Part shown: positions 28,650 through 37,603 of the stretch, in pieces
How positions within the stretch are numbered: the stretch's first letter is position 1
Layout of the letters: each line of letters begins with the position of its first letter
NCBI RefSeq assembly: GCF_003014715.1
Contig: NZ_PYAV01000002.1
Span: 1 to 64,000, forward strand
Direction: 5' to 3'
DNA length: 64,000 nucleotides
Origin: Salsuginibacillus halophilus
GTDB taxonomy: Bacteria > Bacillota > Bacilli > Bacillales > Marinococcaceae
Made by a program: the position numbers and the translations under genes
The notes under the pieces: generated by a model
Database searches by the model: none
Told to the model about the DNA's origin: nothing
The model's input: the letters and a program-made list of their open reading frames with translations, nothing else

Positions 28650-29488
28650 GATTTCTCCTCCTGGGCTTGTCCCTCACGGTAAATCAAAGCTGACATCCGC
28701 CCGGTCGGCCCTCCGTCACGGCGGTGAGAGAAGAACAATGCTTCTTCTTCGGCGGTACAATACATGCTTTTTGTAATATTTTCAGGGCGCAGGCCGGCAC
28801 TTAATAAAAGCTGCCGGTTCATCTCTTTCATATCAAGCTGATACCGTCCCTTTTCATTGTCGGTGAGTGCCTGCTGAAGTTGGTGATCATCAAGCACCGT
28901 TTGAAAAGCTTGAGCAACCCGGTCATCAACTTCGTAGCGCGCTGCCCCAATCGCGGGACCAATCGCCGCCTTAAGGTTTTCAAGCTCAGCTCCAGCTGAA
29001 ACCATGGCTTCGATCATGCGGCTGGTGATCAATTGAGCTGCCCCTCGCCAGCCGGCATGTGCCAAACCTATTATACCTTGATCCGGAGCGTAAAAGTAAA
29101 GCGGACCACAATCAGCAAAACAGCCGGCAAGCCCGATGTCTGTTTCTTTTGTTAACAATCCGTCTACTCCAGGCACAGCTGTCTCCAACGTTTGTGTCCC
29201 GCGCCCGGCATCTTCAGCCCTCACCCAGGCAACTTCAGCGCCGTGCACCTGCTCGGCCATCACCCATGCTTTAAGCGGCAGGTTCGCATCCCTTGCAAGC
29301 CGTTCGCGGTTTAAAACAACAGATTCCGGGGCATCACCTACATGAAGCCCCGTATTTAACGACGTATACGCACCTGAACTTACACCGCCTGTCCGCACAG
29401 AAATACCAGCAAAAACATCGTTATCCCACTGCCGCTGTTCAAGCCAGCGACCGGAGACTTGAGGACGAAACACTTCTTTATCTTCCAT
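28646..29488 (-). CDS. ylmD: Multicopper-oxidase/laccase-domain protein, PgeF family (YlmD)
   Basis: 280 residues from ATG 29488, chosen because AAAGGA sits eight bases ahead; the ATG at 29497 overlaps that site. Metal and active-site motifs: QVHG (near 80), GCFADCGP, HAGWRGA, and the C-terminal HRRDGGPTGR. Homologues act as purine nucleoside phosphorylase/adenosine deaminase; the laccase name is historical. Confidence 0.88.
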   Translation of the reverse strand: MEDKEVFRPQVSGRWLEQRQWDNDVFAGISVRTGGVSSGAYTSLNTGLHVGDAPESVVLNRERLARDANLPLKAWVMAEQVHGAEVAWVRAEDAGRGTQTLETAVPGVDGLLTKETDIGLAGCFADCGPLYFYAPDQGIIGLAHAGWRGAAQLITSRMIEAMVSAGAELENLKAAIGPAIGAARYEVDDRVAQAFQTVLDDHQLQQALTDNEKGRYQLDMKEMNRQLLLSAGLRPENITKSMYCTAEEEALFFSHRRDGGPTGRMSALIYREGQAQEEKS

Positions 29489-29564
29489 AGGATTCATCCT
29501 TTAGATTATTTTCTCCATGCTTCACCTTATTTTAACACAATTTTGCCGGTGTCCATAGTTGAGA

Positions 29565-29822
29565 TTAGCCGGAAGTGAAACCGGCTTCATCCGGCACCTG
29601 AACTAAGATTACATCGTTACCTATTTTAACAATATCACTCCACGGAATCACCCACTCTCCTTCTTTTTGCAGCCAACCGAGCATTTTAGGTGCTCCTCCA
29701 ACTACAAGTGATTCAACAAAACCTGTAGCTACATTAATATCTACATCACTGACATGACCGAGCCGGCGACCACTTACCATACTTACAATATCTTTCGTCT
29801 GTAAATCAGAAATCCGCATCAC
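29565..29822 (-). CDS. ylmC: PRC-barrel sporulation-associated protein YlmC/YmxH
   Basis: 85 residues forming a PRC-barrel: MMRISDLQTKDIVSM opens it, and GHVSDVDINV and GWLQKEGEWVIPWSDIVKIG are typical strands. The YlmC/YmxH family is found in spore formers; its precise role is unknown. AAAGGAGG precedes a GTG-ATG start. In B. subtilis it lies downstream of sigG with ylmA between; ylmA is absent here. Confidence 0.85.
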   Translation of the reverse strand: MMRISDLQTKDIVSMVSGRRLGHVSDVDINVATGFVESLVVGGAPKMLGWLQKEGEWVIPWSDIVKIGNDVILVQVPDEAGFTSG

Positions 29823-29937
29823 AGGCTGACGCCTCCTTTTATACAGTTCAATTATGTATATGCTTGGTATCAGTTAAAATTTACCTTGTACTTAAATCGC
29901 ATAAAACTTGGATTAAATTTTATATATTCAACCTTAA

Positions 29938-30108
29938 TAAAAACAAGCTGAAGTTCGGTCCATGCGCTTGGCATATAAGACGCAAGCACAGCTTAAGGGA
30001 TGTGGCTGGATGGTGCGTGAACTTAACCTTGAACGACTCCGCAAAGAAGGGCGGTGCCACGCATGGATTGCAGCTATGACCCTTAAGAAAAGTCGGGTCC
30101 ATTTTTTT
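29938..30108. repeat. Structured fold-back region with T-tracts at both ends (unknown RNA or MITE)
   Basis: No coding gene is credible here. Pairs seen are TCCATGCGctTGGCA (29959-29973) with TGCCACGCATGGA (30055-30067), CTTAAGGG (29992-29999) with CCCTTAAG (30080-30087), and GCTTG with CAAGC (29966-29987). A plus-strand GACCC/GGGTC hairpin is followed by seven T (30102-30108), and a minus-strand AAGCTG/CAGCTT stem by TTTTT. The rest of the gap between ylmC and sigG (29823-29937) shows only a weak possible plus promoter. Confidence 0.45.
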
Positions 30109-30111
30109 CAC

Positions 30112-30150
30112 AAGAAAAACACCGGCCGCTTTAAGCGTTCGCCGGTGTTC
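30112..30150 (-). terminator. Terminator of sigG
   Basis: ACACCGGC/GCCGGTGT arms (30119-30148), then TTTTTC on the minus strand, directly after the sigG stop. Confidence 0.9.
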
Positions 30151-30153
30151 AAC

Positions 30154-30942
30154 CTAACCGTGATTTGTAAATGTATTCATTTGTTGAATTGCGCCTTTTT
30201 CCAAGCGAGAAACCTGCGCTTGTGAAATCCCGATTTCCTCGGCGACTTCCATTTGCGTTTTCCCTTGAAAAAACCGCATGTTCACGATGTGTTTCTCACG
30301 CTCATCCAGTCGGTGCATTGCCTCCTGCAACGCTAATTGATCTAACCACGTGCTGTCACTTTCATTGTCATCACTTACTTGATCCATCACATAAATTGGA
30401 TCGCCTCCATCATTATAAATGGGTTCAAATAATGAAACAGGATCTTGAATGGCATCAAGGGCAAATACAATGTCTTCTTTTGGTATAGCAATTTCTGCAG
30501 CGATTTCCTGCACCGTCGGCTCCCGATCTTTAATGCGATCTGCCATCAATTTTTCTTTCGCCTGAAGTGCTTTGTAGGCGGTATCACGCAAAGAGCGGGA
30601 TACACGAATTGGATTGTTATCCCTTAAGTAACGTCGAATCTCGCCGATGATCATCGGCACAGCATAAGTTGAAAACTTTACATTTTGTGACAGATCGAAA
30701 TTGTCGATCGACTTCATTAAACCGATACAGCCGATTTGAAACAAATCATCCACATTTTCACCACGATTATTGAAGCGTTGAATGACACTCAGTACAAGCC
30801 GGAGATTGCCGTTAACTAGCTCTTCTCTTGCAGCTTCACTCCCATTTTGAAATTCGCGGAATAACTCGCGCATTTCCTCATTCTTTAACACAGGCAGTTT
30901 AGACGTATCGACGCCGCAGATTTCTACTTTATTCCGGGCCAC
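30154..30942 (-). CDS. sigG: Late forespore RNA polymerase sigma factor, sigma-G
   Basis: 262 residues. Sigma-70 region 2 (QIGCIGLMKSIDNFD...FSTYAVPMIIGEIRR), region 3, and region 4 with the helix-turn-helix EVAEEIGISQAQVSRLE are all present; the N-terminus MARNKVEICGVDTSKLP is the conserved sigma-G opening. It drives late forespore genes. It starts with GTG behind GGGAGG. Upstream are a sigma-F/G-type promoter and a leader hairpin that together may hold back early synthesis. sigE lies 141 bp upstream, as in B. subtilis. Confidence 0.97.
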   Translation of the reverse strand: MARNKVEICGVDTSKLPVLKNEEMRELFREFQNGSEAAREELVNGNLRLVLSVIQRFNNRGENVDDLFQIGCIGLMKSIDNFDLSQNVKFSTYAVPMIIGEIRRYLRDNNPIRVSRSLRDTAYKALQAKEKLMADRIKDREPTVQEIAAEIAIPKEDIVFALDAIQDPVSLFEPIYNDGGDPIYVMDQVSDDNESDSTWLDQLALQEAMHRLDEREKHIVNMRFFQGKTQMEVAEEIGISQAQVSRLEKGAIQQMNTFTNHG

Positions 30943-30970
30943 CGCATAACCTCCCAGCTTCTCGTTGTGC

Positions 30971-30989
30971 GGAAAATTATATTTTCCGG
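30971..30989 (-). promoter_or_regulatory. Perfect hairpin in the sigG leader
   Basis: CGGAAAAT-TAT-ATTTTCCG, an 8-bp perfect stem with a 3-nt loop, lies about 20 nt before the sigG ribosome binding site. It could limit translation or mark RNA stability. Confidence 0.7.
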
Positions 30990-31009
30990 ATTCCTGAAGT
31001 GCGTATCTT

Positions 31010-31038
31010 CATTATGTCCTTAGCTGGTAAAATTATGC
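31010..31038 (-). promoter_or_regulatory. Sigma-F/sigma-G-type promoter of sigG
   Basis: On the minus strand, GCATA (31034-31038) and GGACATAATG (31010-31019) with 14 bp between. The -10 matches the sigma-F consensus GGNNANAHTR at every defined position and the -35 matches GYATA. Confidence 0.8.
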
Positions 31039-31083
31039 GGATGTAACAGAAAGCAGAATTGTTCCAAAGTTTACCTTTTATTG

Positions 31084-31803
31084 CTACACCATTTTGTTGA
31101 ATTCTTTTTTCAAGCGAGAAATAATTCGCTTCTCCAGCCTGGAAATATAGGACTGTGAAATACCGAGGGTTTCAGCTACATCCTTTTGTGTCTGTCCTTT
31201 TTCTCCGTGCAGCCCGAAACGCATTTCCATAATCTGTTTTTCTCTGCCATTCAACGAAGTTAATGCTTTTTTTAGTAATGCTTTATCAACTTGATTTTCC
31301 AACCCCCGTGTAATAATGTCTTCGTCCGTACCGAGAACATCCGACAAAAGCAGTTCATTGCCATCCCAGTCTACATTTAAAGGCTCATCAAAAGAGATTT
31401 CTGTTTTCATTTTATTCGTTCGGCGCAAATACATTAAAATTTCATTTTCGATACAACGTGAGGCATACGTGGCGAGCTTAATTTTCTTTTCAGGATTGAA
31501 TGTATTTACCGCTTTGATTAAACCGATTGTACCAATGCTGATTAAATCCTCGATGTGTATGCCGGTATTTTCAAATTTTCTAGCAATATAAACGACAAGA
31601 CGTAAGTTGCGTTCGATTAACATAGAGCGAACTTCTGAATCGCCATCCGGTAGTTTTTCAAGCAGTTGCGCTTCCTCTTCTTTTGAAAGCGGTGGCGGCA
31701 GTGCTTCTTTACCACCAATATAGTAAATTTCATCCTTTTGCAGTCCGAGTTTAACCATTAAGCGATGCCACACCTGTGTTAGCTTATCTTTTAAACGCCG
31801 CAT
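31084..31803 (-). CDS. sigE: Mother-cell RNA polymerase sigma factor, pro-sigma-E
   Basis: 239 residues, equal in length to B. subtilis SigE. The first ~27 residues ([21 protein letters not shown]) form the amphipathic pro-sequence that holds the factor at the membrane until SpoIIGA cuts it, followed by the conserved [17 protein letters not shown]. Regions 2 and 4 are intact. The frame extends to 31833, but AAGGAGG six bases before ATG 31803 and the family length fix the start. It follows spoIIGA in one operon. Confidence 0.97.
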   Translation of the reverse strand: MRRLKDKLTQVWHRLMVKLGLQKDEIYYIGGKEALPPPLSKEEEAQLLEKLPDGDSEVRSMLIERNLRLVVYIARKFENTGIHIEDLISIGTIGLIKAVNTFNPEKKIKLATYASRCIENEILMYLRRTNKMKTEISFDEPLNVDWDGNELLLSDVLGTDEDIITRGLENQVDKALLKKALTSLNGREKQIMEMRFGLHGEKGQTQKDVAETLGISQSYISRLEKRIISRLKKEFNKMV

Positions 31804-31829
31804 CAAACGCCTCCTTAAAATTTTTTCCA

Positions 31830-32687
31830 TCATATGATACTGCTTGGGCAGATGCCGTGATATTCATTTGTACCTGAAATTTGTCTTTCTTCAAAAACAA
31901 CATAAACGGGCTCAGTTTCTCGCCATTTGTTACGCGTAAAAATTGAGACATAGTCTGGTTTCAAGCCATACAGCTGGCCATCTGAATCGCTCACCCCCCG
32001 GTACGGAATTAAGCGTGGATGCCTTACAAGTTCGCCCGGCAAACCAGAAGTCATCCAGTCTTCAATTGCATCAGCAAGTGGTTTAGCATCACCATGTTTT
32101 AACTGTTCTAGCTCAACAAACATCACTGGATATCCTGAGAGCGGTTCGCGTAATTGGTTGCCTGTATCAAGCAGCGTTGTAAAAGATAATTCGTAACCTT
32201 GAATTTTCACTTTACACGGCACTGTCGTTTGAAAGGTGATTTCTCGTTGCACAGCAAACGTGTGATACAACTTGAAGATTAAAAAACTGAATGGAACGGC
32301 TCCAGCAATGGTAAGAAGTGTGACTGTGTCGTTGAAAAGATCATGTCTTAAAAAAACCGTCTGATGAATGACATAAACTAAACCGGCCATCATATAGCTC
32401 GTCCCTGTAAAAGCAAGGGCTGCCTGTACAAGCGGCCAGATCGACATCCACCCGAAAGCGATCCAGATTAATGTACAAGCTAAGATCACCTGCCCAATAA
32501 ATGATTCAATCGGCGCTTCAAGTCCTAAAGGCCAAAGCAGAACAGTTGCAGCCCCATACAACGAACTCACCCACAACCTCATTTGTGTAATCCGGCGTCT
32601 CAGTACAAGCGCTGTCAACTTTAATAAGCAAACATTGACAAGTACATTTAACAAAAAAATCAAATCCAAGTGATATGTCACTCGCAT
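31830..32687 (-). CDS. spoIIGA: Sporulation sigma-E factor-processing peptidase SpoIIGA
   Basis: 285 residues: five N-terminal transmembrane helices (about 1-150), then an aspartic-protease-like domain with the catalytic motif [10 protein letters not shown] near 173-182. It cleaves pro-sigma-E at the septum when signalled by SpoIIR. The start is ATG 32687, or GTG two codons later, which aligns slightly better with B. subtilis. The promoter upstream has the unusual 22-bp spacing of spoIIG. Confidence 0.93.
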   Translation of the reverse strand: MRVTYHLDLIFLLNVLVNVCLLKLTALVLRRRITQMRLWVSSLYGAATVLLWPLGLEAPIESFIGQVILACTLIWIAFGWMSIWPLVQAALAFTGTSYMMAGLVYVIHQTVFLRHDLFNDTVTLLTIAGAVPFSFLIFKLYHTFAVQREITFQTTVPCKVKIQGYELSFTTLLDTGNQLREPLSGYPVMFVELEQLKHGDAKPLADAIEDWMTSGLPGELVRHPRLIPYRGVSDSDGQLYGLKPDYVSIFTRNKWRETEPVYVVFEERQISGTNEYHGICPSSII

Positions 32688-32714
32688 CCACCCCCTCGGA
32701 CTCCACTTAGATCC

Positions 32715-32748
32715 AGTATACGACCCATTAATTAAAAACTCTGTCTAA
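32715..32748 (-). promoter_or_regulatory. Atypically spaced spoIIG promoter (Spo0A-activated type)
   Basis: TTAGAC (32743-32748) and TATACT (32715-32720) on the minus strand, 22 bp apart. The B. subtilis spoIIG promoter has sigma-A boxes with the same over-long 22 bp spacer and depends on Spo0A~P. No perfect TGTCGAA box is seen; partial matches lie just upstream. Confidence 0.65.
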
Positions 32749-32786
32749 GTCCGCCGAGAGTCAGACACAAAATTTCGAGGCAGATA

Positions 32787-32827
32787 TAAAAAAGCCCGTC
32801 CGCTTCTTGGAAGCGGACGGGCTTTTC
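32787..32827 (-). terminator. Terminator of ftsAZ
   Basis: A 14-bp GC-rich stem (AGCCCGTCCGCTTC/GAAGCGGACGGGCT, 32793-32823) with U-runs on both strands, just past the ftsZ stop. Confidence 0.93.
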
Positions 32828-32834
32828 TATTCGT

Positions 32835-33992
32835 TTAATTACGGCGTCTACGATTACGTAAAAACGTTGGTATATCTAATGTTTCGTTCTCATCTTGAGA
32901 AGGCGCCTGCGGCTTTTCGTCTGCTGCCGGAGCGGCTTCTTCCTGCGAAGGTGCAGGATTCTGACTGCGCCGAGATGTTTGTTCTGCACCGGCTCCACCT
33001 ACTTGCCGACGTTGCTGGCTTGGTGTTTGCTCATTTTCATTTTCGTCAAACCCTGTCGCAATCACCGTCACTAAAATCTCGTCTTTTAAGTTCTCGTTAA
33101 TAACGGAACCAAAGATCATGTTCACTTCAGGGTCAGATGCATCTGAAACAATGCCGGCTGCTTCGTGAACTTCAAACAAGCTTAAGTTGCTTCCGCCGGT
33201 AATGTTCATTAACACGCCTTGCGCACCATCGACTGAGGTTTCAAGCAGCGGACTGGATATTGCTTTCTTAGCCGCCTCTGCAGCCCGATTTTCACCAGTA
33301 GCAATACCAATACCCATCAAGGCAGAACCTTTATCCATCATAATGGTTTTCACGTCAGCAAAGTCAAGGTTGATCAAGCCGGGAACAGCAATCAAATCGG
33401 AGATGCCTTGTACACCTTGACGAAGTACGTTGTCCGCTTCGCGGAACGCTTCAAGCATCGGTGTGTTCTTGTCTACAATCTCAAGCAGGCGATCGTTTGG
33501 AATGACGATTAATGTATCAACTTTCTCTTTCAAACTTGATACACCATTAAATGCCTGCGAGGAGCGCTTCCGGCCTTCAAACGTAAATGGCCGCGTAACG
33601 ACACCGACAGTCAGTGCACCGATTTCTTTTGCAACTTCAGCTATAACCGGCGCAGCACCTGTACCCGTTCCGCCGCCCATACCGGCGGTAATGAACACCA
33701 TGTCAGCGCCCTGCAAAGCTTCTTCAAGCTGTTCTTTACTTTCTTCCGCTGCTTTTTTCCCGATTTCAGGGTCAGCGCCAGCACCAAGGCCGCGGGTCAA
33801 CTTGCCGCCAAGTTGAAGTTTCGTGTCAGCCTCAGATAGTTGCAAAGCCTGAGCATCCGTATTCACAGCGATAAACTCAACACCTTGCAGACCGTTTTCA
33901 ATCATTCGGTTGACCGCGTTCGAACCACCGCCACCGCAACCGATAACTTTGATTTGCGCTAACTGATCCATATCCATTTCAAACTCTAGCAT
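32835..33992 (-). CDS. ftsZ: Cell-division GTPase FtsZ
   Basis: 385 residues. The tubulin signature [10 protein letters not shown] is near 104-113; the synergy loop [11 protein letters not shown] and the C-terminal conserved tail [13 protein letters not shown], which binds FtsA, SepF and EzrA, are all present, with a Gln/Pro/Ala-rich linker between. It forms the Z-ring. GAGGAGG precedes the ATG. It follows ftsA, probably cotranscribed, and ends at a strong terminator. The linker is rich in acidic and Gln residues. Confidence 0.98.
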   Translation of the reverse strand: MLEFEMDMDQLAQIKVIGCGGGGSNAVNRMIENGLQGVEFIAVNTDAQALQLSEADTKLQLGGKLTRGLGAGADPEIGKKAAEESKEQLEEALQGADMVFITAGMGGGTGTGAAPVIAEVAKEIGALTVGVVTRPFTFEGRKRSSQAFNGVSSLKEKVDTLIVIPNDRLLEIVDKNTPMLEAFREADNVLRQGVQGISDLIAVPGLINLDFADVKTIMMDKGSALMGIGIATGENRAAEAAKKAISSPLLETSVDGAQGVLMNITGGSNLSLFEVHEAAGIVSDASDPEVNMIFGSVINENLKDEILVTVIATGFDENENEQTPSQQRRQVGGAGAEQTSRRSQNPAPSQEEAAPAADEKPQAPSQDENETLDIPTFLRNRRRRN

Positions 33993-34068
33993 GATACGTC
34001 CTCCTCATCAGTCAAATGTTGCATCCGACGCACTTTTGTCAGCCGCCGCCTGCGATTACATCGTTGTA

Positions 34069-35367
34069 TTACTCGAAAAATACTCTAAATATATTTTTCA
34101 TTCGTTTACCAAGACCTTTTTCATTTCCACCTTTCTCAGAAGCAGAAGCTGTTTCTTCGGTCGAGGATTGTTGCTGTTTACGATGTGGCGCTTCTTCTTC
34201 AAGCGGCGCTACCGCTGCACCGACATCCTTCCCTTGAATTTTAACATTTCGGTGCGCGAATTCAATGAGTCCAATTGTATTTGTATACTGAGGACTTCGG
34301 ACACCGATATGATCTGGTACAGCTACACGTACGCCTATATTTAAAACATCACGCGCAAGTTCCAAAGCACCTGGCATCATGACAGTACCTCCGGTTAATA
34401 CAAAACCGCCGGGCAGATCATTGTAGCCGAGGCGCACCATCTCTTCAGCCACCATTTCAAATATTTCTTCCATACGCGGCTCAATAATATGTGCAAGTTC
34501 GTACTGGGTGTATGTTTCTTCGCTGTCGCTGCCAATGACTGGAATCGAAAAAGATACGTCATCCGAAGCGTCATCAATAAATGCGTGCCCATGCTCGCGC
34601 TTAACTTTCTCTGCTTCTTCAGTCGAGGTGCGAAACCCAACAGAGATATCATTTGAAATATTCTCGCCGCCGACCGGGAGTACAGAGACGTTTTGCAGAC
34701 GTCCGTGCTTAAACACAGACAGCGTGGTTGCACCTCCACCAATATCAACAAGGGCCACACCGAGCGAACGCTCATCCTTAGATGCAGCAATCATGCCTGC
34801 CGCAAGTGGCTGCAGACCGATATCGCTTACTTCAAGGCCTGCGCGTTCTACACAGCGTAATAGATTATGTAGCAAAGTTTTTGAAGCTGTTATAATCGTA
34901 CCGTCCATCTCAAGACGTACACCAATCATACCGCGCGGATCTGTAATTTCATCCAATCCGTCAACGACAAACTGATTCGGCACAACATCTACAATCTCAC
35001 GCTCCGGCGGGATTGAAACAACTTGTGCAGCATCAATCACACGATCAATATCTTCATTTGTAATCTCACGGTTTTCACTCGAAACTGCGACAACGCCATG
35101 ACTCGGCTGCAGATCAACATGATGACCGTTCACGCCAACAATAACGCGCTCAATCGCAAAACCGCATGAACGCTCTGCTTGTTCCACGGCTGATTGAATT
35201 CCCTTGACAGTTGCATCAATATCGACGATGGCACCTTTTTTCAGCCCATAGGAGGCAGCTTCACCGACACTTAACACATTAAGTGATTGATTCGCCATCT
35301 CACCTACGACGACGCGGATGCAAGATGTTCCTATATCTAAACTAACGTATATTTCCTTGTTCGCCAA
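34069..35367 (-). CDS. ftsA: Cell-division protein FtsA
   Basis: 432 residues, an actin-like ATPase. The phosphate-1 motif is YVSLDIGTSCIRVVVGE; phosphate-2 lies in VALVDIGGGATTLS, and the adenosine motif is FVLTGGT. A C-terminal amphipathic helix (GLGKRMKNIFRVFFE) is the membrane anchor. The frame extends to 35427, but GGGGGG nine bases ahead and alignment to B. subtilis (ELYVSLDIGTS) support a TTG start at 35367. It tethers FtsZ to the membrane. Confidence 0.96.
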   Translation of the reverse strand: MANKEIYVSLDIGTSCIRVVVGEMANQSLNVLSVGEAASYGLKKGAIVDIDATVKGIQSAVEQAERSCGFAIERVIVGVNGHHVDLQPSHGVVAVSSENREITNEDIDRVIDAAQVVSIPPEREIVDVVPNQFVVDGLDEITDPRGMIGVRLEMDGTIITASKTLLHNLLRCVERAGLEVSDIGLQPLAAGMIAASKDERSLGVALVDIGGGATTLSVFKHGRLQNVSVLPVGGENISNDISVGFRTSTEEAEKVKREHGHAFIDDASDDVSFSIPVIGSDSEETYTQYELAHIIEPRMEEIFEMVAEEMVRLGYNDLPGGFVLTGGTVMMPGALELARDVLNIGVRVAVPDHIGVRSPQYTNTIGLIEFAHRNVKIQGKDVGAAVAPLEEEAPHRKQQQSSTEETASASEKGGNEKGLGKRMKNIFRVFFE

Positions 35368-35832
35368 TGCATGGCACCCCCCGCTTTGAAATTGTAGGCT
35401 GCATTCGTTGTTACATTTTTCATTCATAAGCTTTCATAATAAAGTAGTTCAACGTCGTTAAAAAAATCCCTTGTCAATCATGAGGAAAAATTCTAAAATA
35501 ATTATTTTGTCTTTAGTTTACATGAAGTTATTGGATGTTCAAAGACCTTCATGGAAACAAGGAAAAATCCATCGGAAGCCGCAGGTAAAAAGAATGAGAT
35601 CAGCTTGTACACAAACTATGGCTGGCATGTCTTCTCGACAAGTCCTGCCTCTGCTTGCAAAAAGCCAATACGCAGCGAAAGTCTGAGTTCCAAAAAGAGA
35701 AAGGCTTTTATGCACAAACCACCGCTGTAAGGGGGCGTCTTTAGACTTTTCCTTTCTTCTCCATCGCAGGCTCGATATCAGTGTCAAGGCAGGTATGATT
35801 CTTTGCCGGCCATCTGTGAGAATGCAAATACT
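35368..35832. other. Structured non-coding gap between divIB and ftsA
   Basis: In B. subtilis this interval carries ylxW, ylxX and sbp; no reading frame here resembles them. Inverted repeats are present: CATGAAG/CTTCATG (35521-35553), a bulged GGCA..TGTC/GACA..TGCC stem (about 35627-35652), and AAAGTCT/AGACTTT (35678-35749). It could hold the ftsAZ promoters, a structured RNA, or a decayed mobile element. A TTGACA lies at 35472-35477 (minus) with no clear -10. Confidence 0.5.
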
Positions 35833-36636
35833 TTAATCACTTTCGCCTTCTAATGCACTTTCTCCTTCACTGTCTTCCCCATCATCTTCAACTACCGGTG
35901 CCTCAAAATACGTACTTTGATTCATAAACAACACCCCTGGTTCAGAAGGGTCAATCTCAGCTGCAACGGTAGGGTAATCTTGAATACGCTCAGAAAAATC
36001 CGGGACTTGTGAGCGAACTTCAATCCCATCATTCATAAACAAGCGAATTTGAAATGGTCGTTCTTCTGTTGCATCATGCGTTACTTCTGAAATGCGATTA
36101 ACAATCCCTGGGCCGGTTTCTGCCAATTCTGCAGTGAACTCTTTTAGAAGTTCTGGATCTGTGAAACCGTATACAACCGGTGCATCAGATGGAGAGTGAT
36201 CAACACGCTCTTCATGTAAAATATCTCCGCTGTCTAGCACAGGAAGATAACCCTCCGACTGACGTACATAAGCAATCCGATTCCGCTCTTCAACATCGAT
36301 GGTCACAGTGCGGAAAATTCCCCGGGAAATACTAGCTGAAGCAACTGCCGGAAGCTCCTCAATCCGGCTTTTTGCTTCGGTGGTATCAAGTGTCCATAAA
36401 TGATCGCCAGGGGCAATTCCGCTAACTTGTGTGACTCGCTCCGGCTCTGTGTAAGAGGCACCGTTAACTTGTAATTTATCAACTTGACTTAGTGGAGACT
36501 GAAAGTAAACAACAAATAAGATGAGCAGGAAGAAAACCGATAAATATAAAATAAGCCGGCGGTTGGCCCGGCGCTTGCGTTGTTCTTTTAACGCCGGAAT
36601 CCGGTCTTCCATTGGTACAACTTTTTCATCATTCAC
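35833..36636 (-). CDS. divIB: Cell-division protein DivIB (FtsQ)
   Basis: 267 residues: a short basic cytosolic N-terminus, one transmembrane helix (about 29-47), then a POTRA domain (VDKLQVNGASYTEPERVTQVSGI) and the FtsQ beta domain; the C-terminus is very acidic. It stabilises FtsL and DivIC at the septum. GGGGGG six bases before the GTG at 36636 decides the start against the upstream GTG (36660). Confidence 0.93.
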   Translation of the reverse strand: MNDEKVVPMEDRIPALKEQRKRRANRRLILYLSVFFLLILFVVYFQSPLSQVDKLQVNGASYTEPERVTQVSGIAPGDHLWTLDTTEAKSRIEELPAVASASISRGIFRTVTIDVEERNRIAYVRQSEGYLPVLDSGDILHEERVDHSPSDAPVVYGFTDPELLKEFTAELAETGPGIVNRISEVTHDATEERPFQIRLFMNDGIEVRSQVPDFSERIQDYPTVAAEIDPSEPGVLFMNQSTYFEAPVVEDDGEDSEGESALEGESD

Positions 36637-36684
36637 CGGCTTCCCCCCTAAACTATTCACAAATTAAAACTTTTGTTTTAAAGA

Positions 36685-37593
36685 TCAGCTTTCTGCAATG
36701 ATCTCTACTTCCGTTTCCATTTCAACCCCGAACTTATTAGCCACAGTTGTACGGGCATGTTCAATCAAATCTTTAACATCTTGTGCCGATGCATCCTCAA
36801 TGTTAACAATAAAGTTACCATGTAGTTCAGAGAACTGCGCCCCCCCGATTTGATATCCCTTTAACCCAGCCTTTTCTATTAAGTGACCGGCGTGCTTAGG
36901 GAGCGGATTCCGAAAAACGCTTCCTGCACACGGGTAGTTCCAAGGTTGTGTATCCCGGCGGTAATCTTTATTCGCCTGCATTTTTGCAGTAATACTTTCT
37001 TTATCACCAGACGTTAACTGCAGTTTAGCCTCGGCACAGATGCCGCCGTTTTTCTGCAAGTTCGACGTTCGGTATTGAAAACCGAGATTCTCATTAGGCT
37101 CCCATACAAGTGAACCGTCTGGATATAAAATCAATGCTTCAGTTACAATATCAACCATTTCACTGCCGTGAGCACCTGCATTCATAAACACTGCCCCGCC
37201 GACAGTTCCCGGAATACCACCGGCAAACTCAAGACCTGACCATCCTTGTTTAGACAAAAGGGTCGTTAACTTGATCAGCGAGTAGCCGCCGCCGACAGTT
37301 ACTAAACCTTTATCAGAAACGTCCATACCCGCCAGGTTCTCACCCATCTTAATGACAACCCCGCGCAAACCTTCATCTCCAACAAGGAGGTTCGAACCGC
37401 GGCCGATCGCCCGCCAGCTTACACCATGCTGCTGAACAATTTCGATGACTCTTTTTAAGTTTTTTGTTCCATCTGGTGCAACGAGCACATCAGCCGGCCC
37501 GCCGATCTTCCAAGTCGTGTGTTTTTTAAGCGGCTCATCACGCTTCACTTCGCCTACACCAGCTTTTTGCAATGCGTCTACAAGCTCTTCCAC
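36685..37593 (-). CDS. murB: UDP-N-acetylenolpyruvoylglucosamine reductase
   Basis: 302 residues, matching B. subtilis MurB. FAD-binding motifs WRAIGRGSNLLVGD and GLEFAGGIPGTVGGAVFMNAGAHG are present, along with the catalytic serine in CAGSVFRNP and the C-terminal Glu region. It completes UDP-MurNAc using NADPH. A GTG at 37593 follows GAGGTGAGG directly after the murG stop; the longer frame to 37617 overlaps murG without a ribosome binding site. Confidence 0.96.
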   Translation of the reverse strand: MEELVDALQKAGVGEVKRDEPLKKHTTWKIGGPADVLVAPDGTKNLKRVIEIVQQHGVSWRAIGRGSNLLVGDEGLRGVVIKMGENLAGMDVSDKGLVTVGGGYSLIKLTTLLSKQGWSGLEFAGGIPGTVGGAVFMNAGAHGSEMVDIVTEALILYPDGSLVWEPNENLGFQYRTSNLQKNGGICAEAKLQLTSGDKESITAKMQANKDYRRDTQPWNYPCAGSVFRNPLPKHAGHLIEKAGLKGYQIGGAQFSELHGNFIVNIEDASAQDVKDLIEHARTTVANKFGVEMETEVEIIAES

Positions 37594-37603
37594 GTGCCTC
37601 ACC

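Noticed and set aside
29962-30225. 87-codon plus-strand frame between ylmC and sigG
   Set aside because: It runs through the structured element and into the end of sigG, has no ribosome binding site, and shows no recognisable domain.
35539-35787. 82-codon minus-strand frame between divIB and ftsA
   Set aside because: No ribosome binding site; composition is unlike neighbouring proteins and no resemblance to Sbp, YlxX or YlxW.
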